From the NCBI RefSeq assembly GCF_000226565.1, contig NC_016041.1:3534001-3598000 (forward strand): 64,000 nt of DNA. The letters run 5' to 3'. The notes below the pieces were generated by a model. That model worked only from the letters and a program-made list of their open reading frames with translations, was not told the origin of the DNA and searched no databases. The translations under genes and the position numbers were made by a program. The stretch is from Glaciecola nitratireducens FR1064. Its GTDB lineage: Bacteria > Pseudomonadota > Gammaproteobacteria > Enterobacterales > Alteromonadaceae. The stretch's first letter is position 1; each line of letters begins with the position of its first letter. Positions 18,288-27,264 of this stretch are shown here, one piece after another.

Positions 18288-19541
18288 ATGACAGATCGAA
18301 TTCAAACTCTGGATTTGCTGCGAGGCATTGCAGTATTAGGCTTGCCCTTGATGAATATGGTCTCTTTTGCCATGCCAACAGCAGCATACATTAATCCCAA
18401 TGTGTTCGATGGTGCTAGCGCCCTGAACCACTTCATCTATGCGCTGTTTAATATCTTTGCTGACCAAAAATTCATGGGCTTATTTTCGCTACTGTTTGGC
18501 GCTGGCATTATTTTATTGGCCGAAAAGCGAAAGGCTCGCTCTGAAGGAACAGTTTCGGCGCACTACGTCAGAATGTTTTGGCTGTTCATATTAGGCGCTA
18601 TGCACTTTTGGTTTTTATGGGCGGGCGATATTCTTACTTTTTATGCACTTATCGCTTGTTTAGTGTTTCCGATGTATAAGTCATCCACAAAACTTCTATT
18701 TATAATTACCGTTATTAGTTTGAGTTTGAGTTTGAGTATTTTCTTAAGCTCTAATCCATATGTCACTAGCCTCGCCCTCGGACCAGCAGGCAAAGCAGAA
18801 ATACTGCAAGAATTTGACCCCACTGATGACTATTTAAATCGCATTAAAGAACAGAAACTATCACCTTCCTACAGTACCAATATGTTGGAATATAGAAGTC
18901 TATTTTTGGAAGGAACTGAAGCGAATATTGAAGTTGATACGGAAGAGAACCCAGCAAGTGGCCAACTTTTTCTATCTGTAACTCTAAAAGTTTTAGGCCT
19001 AATGACTCTGGGCATGTTGCTTTACCGAACAGGCTTTTTAACGGGCAAACGCAGCCATACGGAGTACCAGTTGATGGCGCAGTTTGGACTCATTATAGGA
19101 ATGAGTTTTACGCTTGCTGGATTGTTTTGGAACTACAGCAACAACTGGGATCCACAGGCATTTTTCAAATATGGCCTTATGTTGTCTTCAATTGGCTCAA
19201 TCGCAATGACAATTGCTTATGTCGCACTTATCGTGCTGGCAAAACAGAAAGGTTTTTTTGGTAAATTTGCATTGCTAATAGAGAACGTCGGTAGAGTGGC
19301 ACTGACCAATTATTTGATGCAATCCTTCATTTGCATCTTTATTTTTTATGGCTTTGCCCTAGGTTTGTATGGCTCGCTTACTCGACTAGGGTTAATACCG
19401 ATTATTATTTTAATGAGCGCGTTGCAAATTTACTTTTCGAAATATTGGCTTTCTCTGTTTCTCCAAGGGCCCTTTGAATGGCTTTTGCGCACGCTAAGTA
19501 ATTTCCGTATCCAAGCGTTAAGAAAGCAAGCGGAGGACTAA
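18288..19541 (+). CDS. DUF418 family membrane protein (YeiB-like)
   Basis: A 417-residue polytopic inner-membrane protein. It starts RIQTLDLLRGIAVLGLPLMNMVSFAMP, the conserved opening of the DUF418/YeiB family, and has about ten hydrophobic segments plus the C-terminal NVGRVALTNYLMQSF motif typical of DUF418. The family is distantly related to acyltransferase-type membrane proteins, but no activity is established. GGATGGAG precedes the ATG. The segment VISLSLSLSIFL is encoded by three tandem AGTTTG hexamers (18717-18734). The gene converges with the exporter gene, whose stop is 8 bp away. Confidence 0.85.
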   Translation: MTDRIQTLDLLRGIAVLGLPLMNMVSFAMPTAAYINPNVFDGASALNHFIYALFNIFADQKFMGLFSLLFGAGIILLAEKRKARSEGTVSAHYVRMFWLFILGAMHFWFLWAGDILTFYALIACLVFPMYKSSTKLLFIITVISLSLSLSIFLSSNPYVTSLALGPAGKAEILQEFDPTDDYLNRIKEQKLSPSYSTNMLEYRSLFLEGTEANIEVDTEENPASGQLFLSVTLKVLGLMTLGMLLYRTGFLTGKRSHTEYQLMAQFGLIIGMSFTLAGLFWNYSNNWDPQAFFKYGLMLSSIGSIAMTIAYVALIVLAKQKGFFGKFALLIENVGRVALTNYLMQSFICIFIFYGFALGLYGSLTRLGLIPIIILMSALQIYFSKYWLSLFLQGPFEWLLRTLSNFRIQALRKQAED

Positions 19542-19558
19542 GCGCTTTGTTAAAGCGC
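19542..19558. terminator. Short hairpin over the convergent stops
   Basis: GCGCTTT (19542-19548) and AAAGCGC (19552-19558) form a 7-bp stem with a 3-nt loop exactly between and over the stop codons of the DUF418 and exporter genes. No strong T-tract follows on either strand, so any bidirectional termination would be weak. Confidence 0.35.
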
Positions 19559-20776
19559 CTTCTTAGTTGGCATCACAACATTGGCAAATATCAGTCCCGC
19601 AACTAGCGACATAAATATCAAAAACACTTCCTGCCCTACATGATCAGCCTGCACAAAATCCTGACCTGAAATAAACGAATTAAGCCCAATATAAGTTTTA
19701 GAGCCCGGCACCAACACAATCAAACCATGCATCGCCACTATCGTAGAAGGTTGATTTGCTATTCTTGTAAACACATTAGCAAATACACCTAAGGCAAATG
19801 CACCGATAAATGTACCAAAAGTCTGGTCCATATAAATCGAGCTGTAAACCGTCACACCATAAGCAATAAAGGCTGACATCAATGCCCATGGTATATGTTT
19901 AATTCGCGTTCTAAAAATAGGTACTAGCGCAAAACACAGCAAACCCACTGCCAACCATGTAGCCCAATATGGTAACGAAGCTGCTGGTTCAAATTGGTTT
20001 TGCCCAAATATTGAAAAGCCAACTGCAACACCCAAAAATGCGCCAAAATAGAGTTTAAAGAGCTGCATAATGGCGTCCATGATCCGTGCAGTGCCTGACA
20101 CCAAATTTCTTGACGAAAGCTCGGCTAGTCCCATAGTGAGGGCTAAACCTGGCACTAATATGATAACCGAAGACAGCACCATCAATGGAATGTTAATGCC
20201 TGGGTCAAAATAGCGACTAATAGCACAAGCCAAGATACCCGCCATAAATGATGTTACAGGTTCGAGCATCAAATTAACGCGCTTTGATTTTTGCGCCCAC
20301 AAAACCCACAAGTAAGAGACAAAACCGAGTAAGCCTGTCCATAGGATTTCAGGCACACTTGCTCCCATCAGCATTGAGAACGAACCTGTTGCCAATGCAA
20401 AGGCGAATCCGGTAATAACCTTTCCGTAAGGACTAGGCATCTCGTTAATTTTATCCAAGCGCATGTCGGCATCACTTAAGGATACTTTTCCGCTCAGTAG
20501 CTCATTTGCGAGTTCATCGGTAAGCGAAAGTGCACTCATGTCCAAATCACCTGGCTGCAGACGCGCAGCATGATTATATTCGTCTTCGTGTTTATCACTC
20601 CAAATAACGAAGGTAATCGAAGTAGGCGTGGCAATAAATGATGCGTGAACACCCAAATAGCTCGCCACCTCTAATAAGTATGCTTCAAGCCGAAAAGCGG
20701 GTGTTCCGTACTTGTGCAGCATTTTGCCAAGCTTCACTATAAAACGGCGGATTTGGATAAACTCTAGTGTGTTCAA
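19550..20776 (-). CDS. Threonine/serine exporter family protein (fused ThrE)
   Basis: A 408-residue inner-membrane protein. Residues 1-130 match the soluble and first part of the ThrE/YjjP domain (FIVKLGKMLHKYGTPAFRLEAYLLEVASYLGVHASFIATPTSITF). About ten transmembrane segments follow, with a second YjjB-like half in the last 150 residues (GTFIGAFALGVFANVFTRIANQP). In enterobacteria the two halves are separate genes (yjjP, yjjB); here they are one protein as in Corynebacterium ThrE. Expected role: proton-driven export of threonine, serine or, as for YjjPB, succinate. No nearby gene indicates the substrate. Confidence 0.87.
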   Translation of the reverse strand: MNTLEFIQIRRFIVKLGKMLHKYGTPAFRLEAYLLEVASYLGVHASFIATPTSITFVIWSDKHEDEYNHAARLQPGDLDMSALSLTDELANELLSGKVSLSDADMRLDKINEMPSPYGKVITGFAFALATGSFSMLMGASVPEILWTGLLGFVSYLWVLWAQKSKRVNLMLEPVTSFMAGILACAISRYFDPGINIPLMVLSSVIILVPGLALTMGLAELSSRNLVSGTARIMDAIMQLFKLYFGAFLGVAVGFSIFGQNQFEPAASLPYWATWLAVGLLCFALVPIFRTRIKHIPWALMSAFIAYGVTVYSSIYMDQTFGTFIGAFALGVFANVFTRIANQPSTIVAMHGLIVLVPGSKTYIGLNSFISGQDFVQADHVGQEVFLIFMSLVAGLIFANVVMPTKKAL

Positions 20777-20828
20777 TATATTGTTTCTCAGCCCATTACA
20801 GGCGTTGTATTAACTGTCGCTAACGCTA

Positions 20829-21503
20829 TTATAAAAATGTGCAAATTTCTTCGAGCGCTTTCTTATTCTTTGCATGATCTGGCACCGTAGCATCGTCAGC
20901 CGGATAGCCAGCAATTAGAAGCATGTACGGCCTCTCATCGTCAGGCCTTTCACATATTTTAGATAAAAAAGACATTGGTTTTGGTGTGTGGGTTAAAGTT
21001 ACTAAACCTGCGTTGTGCAGAGCAGTAATTAGAAACCCTGTAGCGATGCCTACCGACTCATGCACGTAATAATTAGTGTGCTTGTCACCGGGGCTAACGC
21101 CTCCTTTTTTCTGACTAAAAATAGCAATCAACCAAGGCGCATGCTCCAAGTAGGGCTTTTGCGCGTCTGTGCCCAAAGGCTGCAGTGCTTCAAGCCATTC
21201 TTCGCCAGCACGACCCGCATAAAAACCTTGCTCGTGCAGCTCAGCTTGCATTCTTACTTGTTTCTTCACCTTGTCAGAATGAATAGCAACAAAGTGCCAA
21301 GGTTGATGATTTGCTCCATTCGGAGCCGTTCCGGCCGCCTTTATACAGTTTTCTATTATCGTTTGCGAAACCTTTCTATCACTAAATTTGCGAATGCTGT
21401 GACGACGTTTAATATCATCATAGAACGCTTGGGAGCGAGACAGCATTTCATCAGCAGGGTATTCAATGTAATCGGATAGAGGCGATGCGTTATGTTCTTT
21501 CAT
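20829..21503 (-). CDS. Nitroreductase-fold flavoprotein, iodotyrosine deiodinase-like
   Basis: A 224-residue FMN flavoprotein of the nitroreductase superfamily. RRHSIRKFSDRKV and APNGANHQPWHFV form the FMN site. The region from QAELHEQGFYAG through WLEALQPLGTDAQKPYLEHAPWLI resembles the active-site lid of iodotyrosine deiodinase, including a Glu, a Tyr and a Lys in the order that grips the halotyrosine zwitterion. NYYVHESVGIATGFLITALHNAGL continues the same subfamily. Expected activity: NADPH-dependent reductive dehalogenation of halotyrosines or a related flavin reduction. The assignment to the deiodinase subgroup is from remembered motifs. It is transcribed alone or ahead of the exporter, 52 bp upstream of that gene. 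Confidence 0.8.
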   Translation of the reverse strand: MKEHNASPLSDYIEYPADEMLSRSQAFYDDIKRRHSIRKFSDRKVSQTIIENCIKAAGTAPNGANHQPWHFVAIHSDKVKKQVRMQAELHEQGFYAGRAGEEWLEALQPLGTDAQKPYLEHAPWLIAIFSQKKGGVSPGDKHTNYYVHESVGIATGFLITALHNAGLVTLTHTPKPMSFLSKICERPDDERPYMLLIAGYPADDATVPDHAKNKKALEEICTFL

Positions 21504-21658
21504 TGGACAAGCCGCTCATCTTTTTTTGAGAGTAATATTTATACAACGAGTATATCCTGCGCAGCTGTTAATACAAACTTGTCATTCGAGATTACTAGCG
21601 GCATAAATGAATCGTTTATGCGGACCTTGCTGGGTAAAGGGACATTAAATTTAGGGAT

Positions 21659-21685
21659 AAAAAAACCCCGCATTTGCATGCAGGG
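21659..21685 (-). terminator. Rho-independent terminator of tRNA-Phe
   Basis: On the minus strand CCCTGCAT, loop GCAA and ATGCGGGG form an 8-bp stem (one wobble) followed by seven T residues. It begins 12 bases after the tRNA CCA end, an ideal intrinsic terminator. Confidence 0.85.
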
Positions 21686-21697
21686 CTCTCAGAATAA

Positions 21698-21773
21698 TGG
21701 TGCCTCGACCCGGGATCGAACCAGGGACACGCGGATTTTCAATCCGCTGCTCTACCAACTGAGCTATCGAGGC
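21698..21773 (-). tRNA. tRNA-Phe (GAA)
   Basis: The reverse strand gives a 76-nt cloverleaf. The acceptor stem is GCCTCGA/TCGAGGC with discriminator A and an encoded CCA. The D arm contains AGCTCAGTTGGTAGAGC. The anticodon stem-loop CGGATTGAAAATCCG has anticodon GAA, and the T arm contains GGTTCGATCC. The gene is single, with its own promoter and terminator. Confidence 0.97.
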
Positions 21774-21817
21774 ATTCGCGAGTTACGTTTTCACGCTGTA
21801 AATCGCTGTGGGTGCGT

Positions 21818-21846
21818 ATTAAACGGATTTTGCCCTTCCAAGTCAA
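21818..21846 (-). promoter_or_regulatory. Sigma-70 promoter of tRNA-Phe
   Basis: Minus-strand TTGACT (complement of 21841-21846), a 17-bp spacer and TTTAAT (complement of 21818-21823) lie 45 bp upstream of the tRNA. The region after the -10 (ACGCACCC) is GC-rich, the discriminator type associated with stringent control of stable RNA genes. Confidence 0.75.
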
Positions 21847-21896
21847 CTGATTTTTGATGTTTTTGTGACTTTATCTTACTAATAGGGGTCAAGTGG

Positions 21897-22169
21897 TTAT
21901 TTTGTAGGCGGAACGTAGCCTTCGATCGTCGGTTCGATACCCTCAAACAAAAAAGCGACCATTTTTTCTTCGAGAAATTTTCTATCGTTCGCCTGCATCA
22001 TGTTTAACTTGTTTTCATTAATCAACATGGTTTGCTTTTTCTGCCACAGGCTAAAGGCTTCTTTAGAAATGTTGTCGAATATGCGCTTACCAACTTCCCC
22101 TGGATATAATTGAAAATCTAAACCGTCAGCTTCTTTGTTCAAATGCACACAATTTACCGTTCTTGCCAT
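21897..22169 (-). CDS. yggX: Fe(2+)-trafficking / oxidative damage protection protein
   Basis: A 90-residue cytosolic protein beginning [41 protein letters not shown], diagnostic of YggX, with the single conserved Cys at position 7. YggX protects iron-sulfur clusters against oxidants and is implicated in iron delivery. It lies downstream of mutY on the same strand with a 116-bp gap, the same pairing as in E. coli; MutY itself carries a [4Fe-4S] cluster. Confidence 0.95.
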   Translation of the reverse strand: MARTVNCVHLNKEADGLDFQLYPGEVGKRIFDNISKEAFSLWQKKQTMLINENKLNMMQANDRKFLEEKMVAFLFEGIEPTIEGYVPPTK

Positions 22170-22285
22170 GTTATTTACCTTGGTATAAATATTAATTGTC
22201 GAGAGTATAGCTCAATAGACTGCTCAACTTCAGTAATCATTGTTCAAAATAACTCGACCTTAGTTAATCACTCATATGAGAATTG

Positions 22286-23497
22286 CTAGTAGTCTCTTTT
22301 CAACATCTCTAATATTTTCATTGTCGGTGCCGACAGACCAATTTTACTTGGGTTGTGCGAATCAAACCAAATTTGCCTTCTAATGTGCTCATCCTCGTAG
22401 GCATCATTATCAAAATCGGTATTTTTTGGTGCAGTAAGGCTCTCACATACCGTTTGCAAAGGAGGCTCTTTTAACTCAATAAGCACAGGCAAAATCATCA
22501 GATGAAAATGACTAAAGGTATGCTTAAAAGTCCTAAGCTCTTGTATTTTTGCATCTTTCAAATTTACCTGTAGCAAACTACTTTCCAGTAGTAACAGCGC
22601 TTCATCGGTGGTTTTTTCTAGCTCTTTATCAAAACCTGTTTCTAAGAAGCCCCATAGCCCTCCCCAAATACCTGACGAAGGTCTTTGTTGCATCAACACT
22701 TGACCGTTAAACGAAGGAATTAACATTGTCGTATATTTTGTGGGAATTATTTTCTTCGGCTTCTTAAATGGAAACTCAGTTTGCTTTCCTTGAGCAAAAG
22801 CAAGGCAGTTCGACTGCATAGGGCAATCATCGCACTTAGGTTTTGAACGCGTGCATACGGTCGCCCCCAAATCCATTATTGCTTGAGTGTAATCACCGTA
22901 CCTTGGCGCCGCACTGTTCGTTTTAGATGTTTCGCCGCTAGCTTGTAATCCCAGTTTTTCATCGGCAGAGCCTGGCTTCAAGGCCTCAGCTTCAATCCAT
23001 AGCCTGTCTTCTATTTTTTTGACACCTGGCCAACCTTCAATAGCCATATAGCGAGTAAGTACTCGCTTTACATTACCATCCATGATTGCGTACGCTTGAT
23101 TTAGCGCTAATGACAAAACAGCAGCAGCGGTAGAGCGTCCAATTCCCGGTAGCGCAATAACCTCGTCAAAGGCTGTTGGAAATTCACCAGAGTGCAAATC
23201 TCGCACCTGCTGGGCAGCTTTGTGTAAGTTCCTCGCCCTAGCGTAGTAACCTAAGCCAGTCCACAAATGCAGTACTTCATCTACAGGCGCATTGGCTAAA
23301 TCAGTAACCGTAGGAAAGCGCTGCATGAATGTATTGTAATAAGGAATAACGGTTGCCACTTGGGTCTGTTGCAGCATGATTTCCGAAATCCAAACAGAAT
23401 ACGGAGATTTGTTTTTTTGCCATGGCAAATTTTTACGCCCGTGTTGGTCGAACCACGATAAAAGCGCGTTTGAAAAAGAAAAGCTATTGGAAGTCAC
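22286..23497 (-). CDS. mutY: A/G-specific adenine DNA glycosylase
   Basis: A 403-residue base-excision repair enzyme that removes adenine opposite 8-oxoguanine. Visible are MLQQTQV, the helix-hairpin-helix [14 protein letters not shown], the catalytic Asp in [15 protein letters not shown], and the four cluster cysteines in the pattern C-x6-C-x2-C-x5-C ([17 protein letters not shown]). The last 150 residues form the NUDIX-like 8-oxoG recognition domain. I chose GTG at 23497 because it places the start just before the family's [18 protein letters not shown]; the open frame runs on to a TTG at 23596, but that extension has no family match. The gene is divergent from trmB, as in E. coli. Confidence 0.92.
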   Translation of the reverse strand: MTSNSFSFSNALLSWFDQHGRKNLPWQKNKSPYSVWISEIMLQQTQVATVIPYYNTFMQRFPTVTDLANAPVDEVLHLWTGLGYYARARNLHKAAQQVRDLHSGEFPTAFDEVIALPGIGRSTAAAVLSLALNQAYAIMDGNVKRVLTRYMAIEGWPGVKKIEDRLWIEAEALKPGSADEKLGLQASGETSKTNSAAPRYGDYTQAIMDLGATVCTRSKPKCDDCPMQSNCLAFAQGKQTEFPFKKPKKIIPTKYTTMLIPSFNGQVLMQQRPSSGIWGGLWGFLETGFDKELEKTTDEALLLLESSLLQVNLKDAKIQELRTFKHTFSHFHLMILPVLIELKEPPLQTVCESLTAPKNTDFDNDAYEDEHIRRQIWFDSHNPSKIGLSAPTMKILEMLKRDY

Positions 23498-23634
23498 ATT
23501 AACCGCACATCTGCCAAAGAATGGATTATAATACCGAACTTTTGTAGCAATAGACCAATCTGTCTTCAGATTTGGAGCGGTCTGCTCATTTATCAAACAT
23601 TAACCCCTACATTTTTATAAAGAATACGATATAC

Positions 23635-24360
23635 ATGAAGTCATTCAAAAGCGAAGAAGAAGCCCGCGCTGCAGGCGTATATATAAGCAAAGTAAAAAGC
23701 TTTGTAAAACGCGAGGGACGCTTAACTAACGCTCAAGCAAGAGCAATTGAAGTAAACTGGCCAAGTAAAGGCCTATCAGTTGAACAAGGCCTGCTTAACT
23801 TCGATGACGTTTTCGGTCGCACAGCCCCAACCGTCCTTGAAATTGGTTTTGGCATGGGTAAATCCTTAGTCGAGATGGCAGCTGCAGCGCCTGAAAATAA
23901 TTTTATTGGCATTGAAGTTCATCGTCCAGGCGTTGGCGCTTGTTTAGCCGACGCAGAAGAAGCAGCCATTGAGAACCTGCGTGTATTTGAACATGATGCT
24001 GTTGAAGTGCTAGCGCTATCTATTGCCGATAACTCGTTACATCGTTTACAGCTTTATTTCCCTGACCCGTGGCACAAAACGCGTCATCACAAACGTCGCA
24101 TAGTCCAGCCTGATTTCGTCCAGAATTTACGAAGCAAGCTCGCCGTTGGGGGCACTTTTCACATGGCCACCGACTGGGAGCAGTATGCCGAGCATATGAT
24201 GGACGTAATGACGCAAGCACAAGGCTTCGAAAACACATCAAGCGAAGGACCTGCCGGTTATGTTCCTCGCCCAGATTATCGCCCTATTACCAAATTTGAA
24301 GTTCGCGGCCAAAAGCTAGGCCACGGGGTTTGGGATCTTATTTTTAAGAGAGTAAGTTAA
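23635..24360 (+). CDS. trmB: tRNA (guanine-N7-)-methyltransferase
   Basis: A 241-residue SAM-dependent methyltransferase that makes m7G46 in tRNAs. It contains the SAM-binding [15 protein letters not shown] and the TrmB signature [19 protein letters not shown]. The ATG at 23635 gives the normal start [29 protein letters not shown]; the frame is open to 23572, but that part has no match. The stop is followed directly by the rsmC ATG (TAAATG), so the two rRNA/tRNA methyltransferases are probably co-transcribed. Confidence 0.95.
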   Translation: MKSFKSEEEARAAGVYISKVKSFVKREGRLTNAQARAIEVNWPSKGLSVEQGLLNFDDVFGRTAPTVLEIGFGMGKSLVEMAAAAPENNFIGIEVHRPGVGACLADAEEAAIENLRVFEHDAVEVLALSIADNSLHRLQLYFPDPWHKTRHHKRRIVQPDFVQNLRSKLAVGGTFHMATDWEQYAEHMMDVMTQAQGFENTSSEGPAGYVPRPDYRPITKFEVRGQKLGHGVWDLIFKRVS

Positions 24361-25425
24361 ATGCTGTCATTACCTAGTCAGTTGTTATTACGCAATACCG
24401 ATATTTTTGAAAGTGGCAAATGGGCGATCGTAAATCCATCTGACGCAGCTATATTTGACGAACTGCGCGACCCAAGTCTCGATGTCGATATAACTGGACT
24501 GCACCAATTTCACGATATCTATTTTCAGAGTGAGAACACCAGTAAGTTTCCACAAGTGTTTGCAGCAAGCTTCAGTATTGATGACCTCAAAGACAAACAA
24601 CAGCTCGACGGCGCTGTGATTTATTTACCGAAGGCTAAACAACACCTCGAAATGCTAATTGCCAACCTGACTGACCTAGTCAAAGTAGGCGGTAAAATAT
24701 TAGTAGTCGGCGAAAATAAAGCCGGTATTAAGAGCGTTGGTAAATTGTTGGAACGCTTAGGATCTTCAGTAAACAAAATTGATGGTGCAAAGCACTGTGG
24801 TTTAATTTGCGTTGAAATCGAAACACCCAACAAAGCGCCATTCGATATTAAACAATTTGGCGTCATCAGAACTTACTCTGTAAACGGTGAAGCTATCAAA
24901 GTGTTTTCACTTCCAGGCGTTTTTGGTCATAAACAATTCGACCCTGGCACCCAATTGTTATTGGCACAGTTTGAACCTCGTTCAACTAAATTATTGAACA
25001 TGAAAGGTCAGGTACTCGACTTTGCTTGTGGTACGGGCATCATCGGTACTTACTTTGCCAAGCTTAATGCCAAAGTAAAACTCACGATGAGTGATGTGTC
25101 AGCACTTGCCGTTTATTGCACCAAGCAAACTCTGGAACTAAACGCGGTTGTGGGCGATGTCATAGCAAGCGACGGAATGAAACAAGTTGACGGTTATTTT
25201 GACCACATTATTAGTAACCCACCATTCCACACTGGCATTCGCAATGACTACAGTATCACGCAGCAGTTTATAGCACAGGCGCATAAACAAACTCGCCCTC
25301 GTGGCACACTTGATATTGTGGCAAATAAGTTTTTACCTTACAGTGAGGTTATGGGCGGTTTGTACTTCCGCTCTAAAACTCTAGTAAGCACAAATAAATA
25401 TAATATTTACGAAGCGGCAAAGTAG
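24361..25425 (+). CDS. rsmC: 16S rRNA (guanine1207-N2)-methyltransferase
   Basis: A 354-residue duplicated Rossmann-fold methyltransferase. The N-terminal half is a degenerate MTase domain (LPKAKQHLEMLIANL). The C-terminal half carries the SAM site VLDFACGTGIIGTYFAKL and the catalytic NPPFHTGIRNDYSITQQFI motif, diagnostic for RsmC/RlmG N2-guanine methyltransferases. Length and layout match RsmC (about 340 residues). It begins immediately after trmB without a gap. RsmC methylates G1207 in the assembled 30S subunit. Confidence 0.9.
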   Translation: MLSLPSQLLLRNTDIFESGKWAIVNPSDAAIFDELRDPSLDVDITGLHQFHDIYFQSENTSKFPQVFAASFSIDDLKDKQQLDGAVIYLPKAKQHLEMLIANLTDLVKVGGKILVVGENKAGIKSVGKLLERLGSSVNKIDGAKHCGLICVEIETPNKAPFDIKQFGVIRTYSVNGEAIKVFSLPGVFGHKQFDPGTQLLLAQFEPRSTKLLNMKGQVLDFACGTGIIGTYFAKLNAKVKLTMSDVSALAVYCTKQTLELNAVVGDVIASDGMKQVDGYFDHIISNPPFHTGIRNDYSITQQFIAQAHKQTRPRGTLDIVANKFLPYSEVMGGLYFRSKTLVSTNKYNIYEAAK

Positions 25426-25530
25426 CGCTATTAGCTGCTCACAAAGGTCTAATAAAACGTCATTATGGCGTTTTTACCCTGTAATTACACATGTCCCTTT
25501 TGAAAATTAGATAAGAAGACCCAGTACCTT

Positions 25531-26943
25531 ATGAAAATACTTTTTTTAATATCTGAAGTAGAAGACATCGTAAAAACGGGTGGTCTCGCGGACGTTGGTA
25601 AAGCGCTGCCCATTGCACTGTCTGAGCTTGGACATGAGGTCAAAATCGTCCTGCCGTATTATAAATCTGCGGCCGATTCGTTAAATTTATCAAACGCAGC
25701 GCCGCAGCAAATTATCTATAGCAACAGGCGGAGTTATGCGTTCAACATAAAAGAGTTAAATTTCAACGGCATTTCGGTCTATTTCGTCGACTATCCTGAA
25801 TACTTTAATAGCGACCAGCTTTATAGCGAAGACGCGAAAGTCAGTAATGCAGAAAAATTCACGTTCTTCTCACTCGCTGCGCTAAAAACCGCTGAAGCTG
25901 TAGGCTTCAAACCCGACATCTTGCATACAAACGACTGGCACACATCAATGGCCTGCTATTTTGCAAAGCATTCACCTCTTACGTATGAATATTTTGCACA
26001 TACAAGGTCGGTCTTAACTATCCACAATGCAGCATTTCAAGGCACAGACGACCTAAGAAACATTCCAAGCATAGAACCAGCATCGCCCGGTATGTTTGTA
26101 GAGAATAATCATCTAAATATGCTGAAAACAGGGTTGCTTTACGCTGACAGAATTTGCCCTGTAAGCACAACCTATGCACAAGAAATCACAACACCTTTAG
26201 GCAGTCACGGAATTCATGATGTGATTCGCCAACGAATTAACGTTGTTCATGGTGTTCTCAATGGCTGTGACTATGAGCAGTGGGATCCGAGCACCGATGA
26301 GTATATTGCCGCACATTACTCTCTCGACGACATGTCGGGCAAAGCTTTATGCAAAAAAGATTTACAAAAGACATTTGGCTTAAAAGCCAATGCAAAAATA
26401 CCAATATTGGGCATGGTATGCAGGACCACCTTACAAAAAGGTTTTGGCTACTTAATGCCTGTTCTTGAGGATATTCTCAAACATAAAGTGCAAATTGCAT
26501 TGGTGGGCACGGGTCAAAAAGACATAACAGAAGAGCTGCACCGAATTGCAAACGCGCACCCTCAACAGTTCGCCTTCATCGAAGATTTCAAACCCGACTA
26601 CGCGCACAAAGTAGAAGCCGGCGCTGACTTTTTCTTAATGCCGTCAGAATTCGAACCGTGCGGGCTGAATCAAATGTATAGTCTTGCTTACGGGACAACG
26701 CCTATCGTTCGCGGCATTGGCGGTTTAAAAGACACGATAGTAGATATCGATCAGCCCGAAGGAACAGGATTTATTTTTTACCAGCCGGAGTCCGAAGCAC
26801 TGCTAAGTGTTGTCAGAAAAGCGTTGCTGGTAAGGCTTGAAGACAATAAAAAATTGAAGGCCGTGGTTAAACGAGGTATGCAGCAAAAATTCACTTGGCA
26901 ACAAGCAGCTGAAAAGTATGTAGAGGTTTATCAGCGCCGATAA
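25531..26943 (+). CDS. glgA: Glycogen synthase (ADP-glucose)
   Basis: A 470-residue GT5 glucosyltransferase. The N-terminal EVEDIVKTGGLADVGKALPIAL holds the ADP-glucose-binding KTGGL motif. HTNDWHTSM and the C-terminal PSEFEPCGLNQMYSLAYGTTPIVRGIGGLKDTIVD are typical of GlgA. It elongates alpha-1,4-glucan from ADP-glucose. No other glycogen gene (glgB, glgC, glgP) is beside it, so it is separated from the usual operon here. It follows rsmC after 105 bp. A 10-bp inverted repeat spans its stop codon. Confidence 0.93.
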   Translation: MKILFLISEVEDIVKTGGLADVGKALPIALSELGHEVKIVLPYYKSAADSLNLSNAAPQQIIYSNRRSYAFNIKELNFNGISVYFVDYPEYFNSDQLYSEDAKVSNAEKFTFFSLAALKTAEAVGFKPDILHTNDWHTSMACYFAKHSPLTYEYFAHTRSVLTIHNAAFQGTDDLRNIPSIEPASPGMFVENNHLNMLKTGLLYADRICPVSTTYAQEITTPLGSHGIHDVIRQRINVVHGVLNGCDYEQWDPSTDEYIAAHYSLDDMSGKALCKKDLQKTFGLKANAKIPILGMVCRTTLQKGFGYLMPVLEDILKHKVQIALVGTGQKDITEELHRIANAHPQQFAFIEDFKPDYAHKVEAGADFFLMPSEFEPCGLNQMYSLAYGTTPIVRGIGGLKDTIVDIDQPEGTGFIFYQPESEALLSVVRKALLVRLEDNKKLKAVVKRGMQQKFTWQQAAEKYVEVYQRR

Positions 26944-26959
26944 TCTGCTCTGATAAACC
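26925..26959 (+). terminator. Inverted repeat over the glgA stop codon
   Basis: GGTTTATCAG (26925-26934) and CTGATAAACC (26950-26959) are perfect 10-bp inverted copies separated by 15 bases that contain the stop codon. No immediate T-tract follows, although the region after it is T-rich. It may end glgA transcription or stabilise the mRNA 3' end. Confidence 0.4.
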
Positions 26960-27264
26960 ATAAATCGAGTTTTAGATTTTCATTAAATTGCCGTTATTGA
27001 CATTAATACGAAAGTTTAACCAATTCTAATTTTCAATTTGCTCATATTTTGAATATACTAGCAGTGAAACTGTAATTTTATTACAAAGATAAAAGTTTAT
27101 TACAGCTCGTGGCGTGTTAATTTTCAGAGATTAAGATTATTAGTGCTGTGTACTCGAAACGCGTCATATTCGTGGGCCTATAATTGAAATTTTTCGAATA
27201 AAACAACTGAATTTTATCATTATTCTGATAAACTCAACTTAGCAATGTTAACAGAGTGTAAAAA
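26944..27264 (+). promoter_or_regulatory. AT-rich arcA leader with candidate ArcA box
   Basis: This 321-bp gap has no gene that I can support. It is AT-rich, as expected of a regulated promoter region. Just before the arcA ATG, TGTTAA-CAGAG-TGTAAA (27246-27262) resembles the ArcA-P direct-repeat site TGTTAA-N5-TGTTAA with one mismatch, and a further TGTTAA lies near 27115-27120. This suggests autoregulation, but AT-rich DNA yields such matches easily. I do not see a confident -35/-10 pair. Confidence 0.4.

Noticed and set aside
23497-23596. A 33-residue N-terminal extension of MutY starting at TTG 23596
   Set aside because: No similarity to MutY N-termini; GTG at 23497 places the start where the family begins.
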